Below are positions 1 through 10,393 of a DNA stretch of 64,000 nt, piece by piece. Below the pieces are notes generated by a model. That model did no database searches. It was given only the letters and a program-made list of their open reading frames with translations, and had not been told where the DNA came from. This stretch comes from Eudorina sp. 2006-703-Eu-15 (lineage: Eukaryota; Chlorophyta; Chlorophyceae; Chlamydomonadales; Volvocaceae), in NCBI GenBank assembly GCA_003117195.1, contig BDSI01000186.1, positions 62,001 through 126,000 of the forward strand. Direction: 5' to 3'. Made by a program: the position numbers and the translations under genes. Position 1 is the first letter of the stretch. Every line of letters begins with the position of its first letter.

Positions 1-935
1 AATTACCTCTTGTTTTGCCAATTGCTGGCGGTGCACTTCGACCGTGGGAGTCACTCCCGCTGTCATTCCGCGAAACGGCAACGCTGCCCACGTTAACATC
101 CCGAGGCTTGGCAGGTTTGGTTGAAAATAATGGCTCTGTGGCATCTTCGCCTAATCCCTCCATAAGAATTTCAATCGCTGCCATACTCCGCCAAACGCCA
201 AAATGACAGCCAACTGAGCTCTCGTTGTCACAATTGCTGTATGAGGACAGATTGAAATATATGAGTTTCCTATGAGTCAACCCATGGCAGAGTTCAACGC
301 CGAATGGGCAACAAGGAGCAGCGTCTCTTCAGCTCCTTTTGTAAAGCAAGGCCGAGCCATAGATAATTTTTGTTGCCGTTCTACTATGTGTTTGAACAAC
401 TAGCAAGATACGGCATGCGGGCTGCGGGCTGCGGGTTGGTTAGGGTCGAAAACGTCCAGTTTCGGAGCGCGACGAGGCGATATGGCGGAGTTGCAGTCGC
501 CGAGTCTCCGATTCGCCGTGCTGCCTGACTACAAATATTTGGACGCTCAATAATAATAATAAAAATTTCATGCATCTCCAAGTCAAGGTAATAACTTCAG
601 AACCTGCATGTCTAGAACTAAACAAAGCCATGCTTGAATGTATACTACTGGTTATGTAACGTCTGTTATGGGTCACACGCATCAGGATTAACAAGACGGC
701 ACACGGTTGCACGGCACAATACGGTAGTCCAACGGCTCCCTACCTTCATCAAAATGTTTATCAAAATACTGGTATTCAACCAGCTACATCTGAATTCCTG
801 TTACCTGATCTGCAAATATTTCGGAGCTGTGATCATACTCCTCTGATTATGCTCAATGAACTTTGAGTCGGCTGCTTTCATCGATCAACTGTAATCCGAA
901 TCTGAAAAAGTATGGAGAAAGTACCTTTACTGCAG
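1..935. other. No gene recognised
   Basis: I see no supported gene in this stretch. Short open frames occur on both strands but lack splice logic or recognisable motifs. The sequence is less GC-rich than the coding regions and includes a TAA-rich tract near 550. Confidence 0.5.
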
Positions 936-1417
936 GCATTTTGGGCTGACGTTGAGACTGCGACACCGACAGAGTCGGGCCAAGGCAGTTGGCCGACAGC
1001 GACAGAAATCCGGCAACGATATCCAAATCAGGTACATCGTTTCATTAAATATTGCGTGTAACAGCCGCTGCTCGCTTTGCGGCATGCAAAGCGAATCCGC
1101 ACCGGCACCCGAACTTGCACCACGGTCCCTACGAAACCGCAGTTCATACAACATCTGAAGCTCCATGGCATCCAGAAGCTAGGGGAGACGCGGATCGCTG
1201 CGACGGATTTGCCGGCCTTGTTCGGGGGCGACGTGCTGTTGACACGAGGCTCGGAGTCATGCAAGCTGGATTGGGCCTCTGACTGGGGAATTCAACCGGT
1301 TGAGGAGCCAACAGTCCCTGAAGGCGTAGCTGAAGCCGACACACAGCGTGTCTGCAGCCGCATCACGAGCAGCCGTGGGGGGTGGCTCCGGCAGCAGTGG
1401 CACAGCCGCAGATACAG
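936..1417 (+). CDS. Possible exons of an unidentified gene
   Basis: Two phase-compatible candidate exons are visible. The first is 936-1031: it follows a TGCAG acceptor, has 32 codons and ends at CAG before GTACAT. The second is 1143 to about 1417: it follows CCGCAG and ends at ACAG before GTACAT. The second begins FIQHLKLHGIQKL and continues to a stretch containing LPALFGG. A small-hydrophobic 'LP..FGG' ending is reminiscent of the C-terminus of CRAL-TRIO (Sec14) lipid-binding domains, but the stretch is too short to assign. These exons could belong to a separate gene, or to the missing N-terminal part of the TRP-like channel that starts downstream in the same orientation. No start codon or upstream exon is recognised. 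Confidence 0.25.
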
Positions 1418-1733
1418 GTACATGTGTCTATGTAGACCGAAATCGGCGAAAGCGATAAGCAAGCACGGTCTATGAAGGGAGACATAAGCATCGAAGCAAG
1501 CACTTTCTGCGGAAGGTTCACACCAGGAGGCCTTTGCATGCATGGCTCTCATCGGCAGGCCGCTGCGCCTGTTCCCTTGGGATGCTTCCCTGCAAGTCGT
1601 CAACGGCCCTTAACACCTCTGCGGCGCAGCCGCACCCCGACACACAATGAGCCTCACATGGAGTACTAAGCTGCACACCACGTCCCCGGGCTTCCTCGTG
1701 TCCTGTCCTTACACCTTGCCTCCGCAGCAGCGA

Positions 1734-1923
<190 letters not shown>

Positions 1924-2052
1924 GCCCTCTTTCCTGTCATTCATCCGCTCCGTGTGAAATCGCGGCCATTCTCACGAGGACACACTATCGCCCCGCCCTC
2001 TCTTACATTTTGCGGATGGACCTCCCCCAAAAAGTACGTTCACGCTCCCGCC

Positions 2053-2124
2053 CTCTGAACCCGACCCGCCCTCTGAACCCGACCCGCGCTCTGAACCCGA
2101 CCCGCCCTCTGAACCCGACCCGTC
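2053..2124. repeat. 18-bp tandem repeat, 4 copies
   Basis: The unit is CCCTCTGAACCCGACCCG, repeated about four times with one variant unit. Because 18 is divisible by 3, the repeat keeps all frames open. It abuts the first recognised TRP exon. Confidence 0.9.
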
Positions 2125-2179
2125 TCACCACCCCTCCACGCTGGACCTCAAAAGTCGGGGACCTCGAGACGCATGGGGC

Positions 2180-5100
2180 TTGGGCCGTTGCTCCGCACCG
2201 GCCCTGTCGCTGTCGTACCCGTTCGCGGTTTCGGAGGCAGCAGAGGAGGCCGCGCCACAACCGGCGTCGTGCACACCCGGTGATCTGCCGCCGCCGCCAA
2301 GCGTGGTGGTGGAGTCGTACCTTGTTGCCGTACGCGACGCTGCGGCACCGGGCGATGCGGGCCTCCTGCGACCGCTGCTGCGGCGATGGCAGCTGGGCAG
2401 CTGCTCGGCGGCCGCTTTCGGCCTGCCGGCGGTCCAGGTGAGCGGTACGGCACGATAACCGTACGGCAGGCTGGCGTGCGTGTGCAAGTGCTTGAAATGT
2501 GGGGTCGTCAGGGACACGCCTGCTTCATCTTGCCCTTGTGAGCAGCCCGACATGGAAGTTTCGGAGCTGCCTTGTGCATTTGGAGGCGGACTGTGTGAAT
2601 GCTATTCGCCGTTTGCTTGCGGCTGTCCGATGACTTGGGTGCCGCTGTACCGCAGGCGGTCGTGTCGTACAAATGGTCTCGTTTCGCGCGGCGGCTGTTG
2701 CTGCAGCAGCTTGCAGCCTACGGCCTCTGGCTGGGCTCATTCACGGTGTTCATGATTCTCTTCAACAGCAGCGACGCGTCCATCACGAGCGCCCAGCTGC
2801 TCAGTACGATGCAGGTGGGTGGGAGAGTGGGTGACCGGCCGGTGCGGGCCGCGAACGATCGTGACCGGTGCGGGCCGCGGGTGATGCGCGGCGGCGGGTG
2901 CCGGATGGGAGGAGCCGCGGGGGTGATGTCCGAGGTAGGGTACAGGACTGGATACATGGACTGGGTGATGCACTGTGGTGGGAATTCACTCGGGGATCGG
3001 GTCAGTATGGACAGCGTTGTGACGAGGCCGTCGTTGAGGGGTTTAGGGTTGAAGGCCCTTTCTGCTTCACCTTCGGGTTATAAAGGAATGGCAGAGGCGT
3101 CATCCTTAGGGACTGGCGGCTGGCCTGTAGCAGGCCTACGTCAGAGAGATGCCCTGCTGGGCGATGTCCGCTGGGCTACTCGGGTCAGCCTTCGTGGGTT
3201 GGCAGCTGGGCAGCAGCGGCCCAGAAGTTGGTTCCCGTGTTCGATACCAGTGGCCCCCGCAGCCGCCAGGATGCCGCCGTGCATGTACAATTCTGACATC
3301 GACTGACCAGATGGACTCCTCTTTCCAGATTGCGCTGCGCCTTCCATGACCGGGCTACTCTTCCCTCCTCCTCCTCCTCCTCCTCCTCCTCCTCACCTCC
3401 TCCTCCTCCTCCGCTTCCTCGTCGCGCTCCCCTCCCGAACGATTCTTTGCCACCGTCTGACGTTTCTCGCCCAGGATTTATTGGTTCATCATCCCCTGCC
3501 CCCACCCCATCGCCTGTCGCCGGGTTGCTTGGGTGTCCGTGTCTGGATGTGTCTGTTTCGCGTGGACATCCACCGCAATCGTGAACGCGTGATGGCGGTG
3601 GTGATGGCGAACGACTGCAGGGCCGCGCCGCGGTGGTGTTTGAGGCGCTGGCCCTGCTGGGGATGCTGCCCTTCGTGGTCGGGGAGGTGTGCGTGGTGGC
3701 GGCGTACGGCGTCGTGGCGTGGCTGTCCGCCTGGAACCTGCTGGACTGCGCGACGTACGTCTTGCAGGTACGGACAATGGGACATCTATATATATATATA
3801 TATACAAATGGCGTTTGTTAAAATAACGGCGGCAGGCCCCGGGGGTATGCTTGGAGAGGTTCCAACTGATCCGTTATTCCGTTTACCGTTTGTACGGCGG
3901 CAGGTGGTCATCACGGTACTGCACCTGGGGATGTCGACGGATGGGCCGTTCTGGCTGACTATCGCGGTCGCCGTTCAGGCCATCCTGCTCGTAGTACGGC
4001 TCACCTTCTTCAGCCGCGTCTTTAAGTCGACCACCTTTGACTTCATGGGGTCGCTTCAGGTGCGTTTGCCGTACTTTCCTTACCGTGCAAGCGCATACTA
4101 CCGGACTCGAGTGTGTTGCGTCGGTGTTTCACCGACCGACTTAGTCCCTGTTAAGTGGCGTCGGTGTTTCACGATTTAAATGCAACGTTTACAGGTTAGG
4201 TGGACCCTTAGTCCCGACCGGGCGCCGAACGGGCCCAGACAGCCTCGTAGTCCCACTGGCGGTAGCCTAGGGTTTGCATCTCTGGTTGGTCGCATGGCGC
4301 CCGAAGCTGGACTTGACATTCGCTTGGCTGGCTGACACTGTATGACATGTACGATACTTTAGTGATAAATATACATGTACGATACCCGTTCGCAGGCGGT
4401 TCTGGGCGAGGTTGGCTGGTATGTGGCGGTGTTGGTGCTGCTCATGTGGGGCTTCGCGTGCGCCTTCTTCACCATCTTCCGAGACGACGGGCAGATGCAG
4501 CACAGCTTCAAGTCGTTACCCGTCAGCCTGCTGACCATGCTCAACTACGCGGTGGGTGCGTGGCAAGCCGTGCAGAGCCACACACACACACACGGGTTCG
4601 GGCGGGCGGGCAGGTTTCATTTATAAACACACACGAACATATACACGGACATAGCGACACACACCGTGTATGTTTCTCATTTGCACCGTGTATTACTGTA
4701 TGTGTCGGGCATTGGGTACATAGCATACGCGTACGGGCAACTGTTGGGCACTGCTATGCCCCGCGCATGTCACGCAACTCTTGCCCTGCCTGCCTACGAA
4801 CACACCGTGTATGTTTCTCATCTGTGACATGAAGGAGGCGCCTCCTGTGGTTGCGATGTCCTTACTGGCGACCCGGTCTTACTGGCCGCCTGCAATCCCC
4901 AACACGTTGCGGCCCCCGGCCTCCTGACCTGCTGGCCTCCTGACCTGCTGTGGCCCCCTCGCCCACATACCACGCAGGTGGGCGGCACCAGTTACTACAT
5001 GCGGGACCTCATGGCCAGCACGCAGCCGTACGCCGCCATCCTGCTCTGCATTACCTACGAGTTTTTGGTGTCCATGCTGCTGATGAGCCTGCTGACGGGC

Positions 5101-6357
5101 GTCATGACGAATGCGCTCATGAAGGTACAGGGTTTTAGGTTTTGGGGTTTTGGGGCATTTAGGTTTCGGGAGGGGCATGTAAGGGCCAGGCACGGTAGCC
5201 GGCAGGTTAGTGATATGAGAGGCTAGATACAGGCCACGCGCTGCAAACGAACGGTACGTATGAGAGGCTGGGTACGGGCCACGAGCGCTCGGGTCGTATG
5301 CGGCTAGGCAGTGGCCACACACGGCCACCAGCCGCTAGGGATGAGGCCACAGCGGCCCCCCCCCACACACACACGGCAGGCGCGGACGTAGCCAACCGCC
5401 CGCGTATCATCACCGACTGGTGGGTTCGTTCGCGGCCCTGCCCACGCCATCTCCGACTTGTGTCCTTGACTGCAGACGAGCGAGCAAGAGGCCGTGGCGA
5501 TGGTGCTGAACCGCGCGCAGGTACGGCATGTACAGCGGCACATAACTTATCGTACGAACGCTAGCGTTACTCATTATCGGGTTATGGGCGTTGGTGACCT
5601 TCGGGCCGACATCGAACTGTGGTGAACTGTACGAACACGTCAGGATGCCGGCTAACGGGTACGGCACTGTACTGCGTCATGTTCGTACGACCGGCAGGTG
5701 ATCGACGAGCTTGAGACCGTGCTGCCGCCGCCGCTGCTGCGGCTGGCCATCACGTCGTGCAGCGACAGCGTCTGCCACACGAGCTGCAGGCCCGTCGTCA
5801 GGCACCCACAACCGGGCGCCTGCCGGGGCCGGGACGGGAGCGGCCCCGCCGCCGCCACCGCAGGAGAATACTGGATGCCGTACATCCATGTACTGCGCGT
5901 CAATCCTTCCTCCCTGGAGCGGATCGACGGCGAGGAGAAGCTGTGGCCCGCGATGTCCGCCGCCACAAGCAGCGGCGCGCTGGATGGCTTGGCCGGCGCC
6001 TCACCCCGTGGTGCCAGTGCGACGGCCGCGGGGGCGGGCACCTCGCATGCAGCGGCGAGGGGCGGCGGCGGCGGCGGCGGTGACCTCTTGTACGGCAGCC
6101 GCGGCGGCCGCGGCGGTGCGGCGGCGGGCGCCACACAAGACACGCGCGCCGTTGCGCGGCTGGAGGCGCATGTGCGGCAGCTTGAAGGCCAGGTCGCGGA
6201 TCTGCAGGGCGTCGTACGACAGCTGCTGGAGCTTAAAGACGATGTACGGCAGGTTCTGGACGTGGTACGACATGAGGGACAGCGGCAGCAGCAGCAGCAG
6301 CTTTCGGCGACACCGGCGTCGGCGGCGCCGGCATCGGAGCAGCCGCAACCTCAGTAG
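2180..6357 (+). CDS. TRP-like cation channel (N-terminus unresolved)
   Basis: A predicted tetrameric six-helix cation channel of the TRP/ion-transport superfamily, in plasma or ciliary membrane by analogy. Exons: at most 2180-2437, then 2656-2814, 3621-3767, 3904-4059, 4396-4551, 4978-5124, 5476-5520 and 5698-6357. All introns are phase 0 and GT-AG. The pre-S1 segment AVVSYKWSRFARR runs into hydrophobic S1, as in TRP families. Exons three and four carry further membrane helices. The fifth exon has S5 followed by pore-helix-like FKSLPVSLLTMLNYAV, and the sixth carries S6 (YEFLVSMLLMSLLTGVM). The last exon is a cytosolic tail with a Gly/Ala-rich spacer, a heptad-like coiled coil (LEAHVRQLEGQVADLQGVV) and a Gln run. 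A 45-nt exon joins S6 to the tail. The true start and any ankyrin repeats were not located; upstream exons are probably missing. Confidence 0.8.
3361..3414. repeat. (CTC)n microsatellite in TRP intron
   Basis: A CTC/TCC trinucleotide tract inside the intron between TRP exons 2656-2814 and 3621-3767. A short TA tract follows near 3788 in the next intron. Confidence 0.9.
4193..4247 (-). repeat. Short dispersed repeat, GGGTCCACC-ended
   Basis: The reverse complement of this segment closely matches 16145-16195: a GGGCCCG block, then GCCCGGTCGGG, then CTAAGGGTCCACC. It lies in a TRP intron. Other copies of the GGGTCCACCT(T)G end occur near 13250, 13790 and 50388. Confidence 0.6.
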
Positions 6358-8338
6358 CTCCCCCGGTTCACTTCCCGGTATCCATCTGGGTAGCGGATGT
6401 CCACAGGATGTCTGATTCATTTCAGGGTAGCTGTGCGTGCTGACTGTACCTCGGTCGGCAACCAGCAAGAAGAGTAAGGCAGGGCGCCCGTTGCTGCAGT
6501 CCGCTATGTGTGGGTTGTATGCATGTGGGATACTGTGGACTGTGGTAAGCGCTGAAATTGGCTGCTGACCCCCCGAATGGAAGGCAGAACCGACGGGTCA
6601 GGAAGGGCCCACGTGTGCGGCGTGTCGGGGTACGGCGGCGGGGGCTGTTGTGCACGTGGCCGACAGTACGGCAGGTTGGGCAGCAGGTTCGTTGGGCCGA
6701 ATTCAGGGCGCGGGGCTGAGGCTGCTGATGGCTGCTAGGGCTCCATCCAGGAGAGCAGGTGGATGCGAGCGGGGGTCCGCCGCGCGTCATCCTTAACCCG
6801 GCCCCATGCTATCTCGCGTGGAATGTGTGCGTCTCTGTGTGTGTTTGTGTTAGCAAGGAGAAAAGCTGAGTGTGTTTATGTGTGTGTGTGTTGGTGTGTG
6901 CTACATATCTGACCGTGGCCTGGCACTGGCCAAGGGCTGCTAACCCAGCCCTAACGGAAAGACCGCCGAAGCACTCTCCTCCCTTTGCGGGGGAAGGAGA
7001 GGGGCGTACGGGGCCTCTCTCCCCCCGCTCTCAACCAAGGGCGCGCGCCCGATCCCCATTTTACAGAGGACCGGCGACAGCTGTGCCCCCACAACGGATT
7101 GGGCAAAAGCCCATCCCGGGCGGGCTGCGCCTAGCAACCCGCTGTTCAACCTCCTCGAGTCCTTGCAGCACCCAGCGCGCGTTCCTCAGCAACTCGGAGG
7201 CGCGCCCCTGCCGGCGCTTTAAAGCAGCCTGGTCCCGCGTCGTCCCAACCTGCCTAATCGTATCACCTAATGTTGCACCGTCCGGCGGGCCTGTCCGCCC
7301 AGCTGAGCCAGAGCGAGGCGTCACACACGCGTCAAGCATGCTGCGTCCGGGTATGCATCATGCTGGCTTGCTGGGGCTGTGGTTTGCACACGGCAGCACA
7401 ACACCAAGCTAGCTTTCCTGTCGTACACCCCTTCTCTGCGCAAGCAGCCCTCGCCTACAAGTCCCGCCCTGGTCTGACCCGCCCATCCTCGAGCACCCCT
7501 ACGTGCCCGGAAGTGGTTTTCGCTGGTCCCCATCCCTACGCCCTAGCGCCGCTACTATCTATCGAACAAAAGTTGTGTGTTTGTGTGCACGTGGCGGTGA
7601 AGACCGCCAGCATAATGACGTGCGCCTTTTTAACTATATCAAACGTGCCTGATTATTAAATGTTTTAGTGGGTTATGGAACCTGCTGTACAAAATCATAT
7701 TAGGAGGGGAGGGCACAGCGGGTCACACGGCCCACGCAGAAGACCCAGCAGGAACAGGTAGGGTAGGAAGCGGGTGCGGGTGCGCTGCATGAAACGATGG
7801 GGGTTGGACAGTAAATTTGGGGAAGACACGTCGTCGCGTCGGACAGTCTTGCTGCCCTTGACCAGACCCGTTCCGAACCCGTTTTCACCACAAAGCCCAT
7901 CGCAGCCGTGCCCAAGTCCCACACACCGCACCGGTGCCCGAACCAGCCCGAACCCCTCCCGACGACCAATCTGTGCTTGTTGCATTAACCCGCCCTGATA
8001 GATCTTAGTTTTATTCAACATTCCTCTCTGGATACAGTGGTAAGCAAAATTGCTATCCACGTCGTCAAGGGATCTGCGACGAGATTGCGAGGGATTGCGA
8101 TGGCCTTGCCCTGCGCCTCGAGCCTAACAGCTTTCACCGTGCCCTTTCCACAGCATATTGCAACTCCTTAGTCAGAACCGTCCAAACTGAATCATGCTGT
8201 CCTTGAAGTCCCTCGATTACCGTACTCTGTATTAATAAGGTAGCTCTATACAGCTTTTCGTACAGAGCCACACCCTGACTGCCTTGCGAATGGGCGCGCC
8301 CTCTCGTGCTTGATGTGAAGATGCAAATTTGATCGAAG
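6358..8338. other. Intergenic region with one dispersed repeat
   Basis: This lies between the TRP stop codon and the start of the Ala/Gly-rich gene. It contains a GT-rich tract near 6830-6900 and the dispersed repeat at 6901-7469. No supported coding sequence is seen in 7500-8338. Confidence 0.6.
6901..7469 (+). repeat. Dispersed repeat family A, copy 1
   Basis: About 570 bp aligning by eye, in the same orientation, with 44867-45406. Shared blocks include ACCGCCGAAGCACTCTCC, CTCTCAACCAAGGGCGCGCG, AAGCCCATCCCGGGC and the end block TCGCCTACAAGTCCCGC. Both copies follow a GT-rich tract. No protein-coding potential is conserved between them, so this is probably a non-autonomous mobile element or its remnant. 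Confidence 0.8.
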
Positions 8339-10362
8339 ATGCAGACTCCTAAACGGCAATGCATGGATGGCGAGGGCGTCGGCGGGGATGGTTTACAACT
8401 TGATGCACCATGGTTCAATGTCCACGGCATTATGATGAAGGCGTTGCTGGAGCTCCGCTTGACAGATCTGGTGCTGAAAGAGGAAGTCGACCTGACACGG
8501 GTGAGCTACGGTACCCATCAATTCATAGATCGCGGCATCGCTTACACATTACGCCTTTTGCATCATCATAACCATGTAATTTTGATCTATGTTGACCTTG
8601 CTGTCCAAAACCGAAGCTTGAATGTGCCGGCAGTTGGTGTTGCATACGCTCGAAACAGTGTTTGCCGTGACTTGTGACAATCAGCAATAACCTCTTTCCA
8701 AGCTGAAGACGCTGGCTGCATCGCAGGCTGTCGCCTTCTGTCTGGAGGTCCTGGGCATCGGCACCAGCTCCCTGGAGCGCCAGGCCGCGGCATCCCGTCA
8801 GCTGGTCGCGCTGTGCACCCACCGCCACCTGCGCCCCGCCGTCGACAACATGCTCGTGCTGCGGCGTCTGTGTCGCATCATTGATCTGACCGACTCCGCC
8901 ACGGCGCTGGGGGCAGCAGTGAATGCCCTGTTCGCGGTCGCGGACGACTCCGCCTGGCAAACAAAGGTCAGCCGCTGGTCAGCGCTGGTACCGGGACACC
9001 GCGGGGGTGGGCGGTGGGGTGTGTGACGAGCACTTTAGGCGCCCAAAGGCCTTCGTGCCGGCAACGTACAGCCATTACGGCACGTACTAGTTTGCCCGCA
9101 CGACAGTACGTACCGCAAGGCATCATTACGGTGCTATGACCGTACCATAATCAGAGCGTGTCTCGGAGCTTACTCGGAACGCACTCGCTTCGGAGCGCCG
9201 CCGGCGCAGCGCATCGCATCGCGTCACATTCGCACGGCATGCGAATCGGATGCCGACTGCTGACGCGATGACGCAGCAGCAGCATGCGGAATCCGATATA
9301 TGTCCCACACATCGAGGTGTAACGGTGGACTGCAAACTGCCATCACAATCACAATCACACACACCGACACACTGCCGCCCTGGACTGTGACAACCGCCTC
9401 GCTCGCCCACTCACTCGCAGCCTCATGACGTGTCCGACCCGAGCGCGGACGCGCCACTCACACCTCTCCCCCCTTAGGGACTCTCCCCCACAGGGCGGCG
9501 CCGCGGCGGAGGTGGTGCTTGAAGCCTGCCGCCGCTGCATCCGGACCCTCAAGGACGCTGCCGCCAAACGTCGTCAGCTCTCCTCCCCTGGAGTCGCGGC
9601 CAGCGGCGGCGGCGGCGGCGGGAACGCCCCGCCGTCAGCTGGACCTCCAGCCTCTGATCCCGATGCCCCGCCGAGCCTCGATGCCGCCATGGCCGATGGG
9701 TCAGTGGTGGCAGCAGCCGGGGCAGACCCGGCTATCCAAGCCGCGGGAGGACCATCCAGCGCCGAAGCCATCCTCGATAGCGGGCGCGGGCCGACGCCCG
9801 CGGGGACGAGCTCAGCGCCGAAGGACGAAAAGCAGGCCATGAGCCGTACAGTGGCGGCGGCGGCTGCCGTACTTCAGCCGCAGGCGCTGAAGCTCCTGGA
9901 CGTGACCACGCTCGTCGAAGCAGCGGCGGCGCTGGCGGGCTGTCTGGCGATTGTCCGCGACGATGACGGCGATGCCGCAGGCGGCGGCGTCGGCGGCGGC
10001 GGCGCCGCCGCCGCCAGCGTCGACGCCGCCGGCGCGACCAGCAGCGGCGGCGGTCCCGGCGCCGCCGGCGCCACTATCGTCGGCGGTGCAGGCGGCCGTG
10101 GAGGCGTCAGCGCTGACGCCACTTCCACGTTGCTGGCGGGCATGGCGGCGGTTCTCGTGGAGTGCACAGCTCGGGGGGATCCGGGAGCCCTGTCCGCGGC
10201 GGCGGCGGCCGTCGTTAGCGCCCGCGGCGCTCTGACCTGTTTGATCAAGGACATCAGGTCGGGCAGGAGCCTGGAACTAGGGGGCGGTGGCGGCGGCGGC
10301 GGCGATGGCGGCGGCGGCGGAAGCCCTGGCGCTATGGATGCGGCGGCGGCGACGGTGGCGGC

Positions 10363-10393
<31 letters not shown>

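Noticed and set aside
3149..3349. Possible extra TRP exon between the first and second membrane segments
   Set aside because: The exons ending at 2814 and starting at 3621 already join in phase 0 with a plausible S1-S2 linker, and this segment has no hydrophobic or conserved signal.
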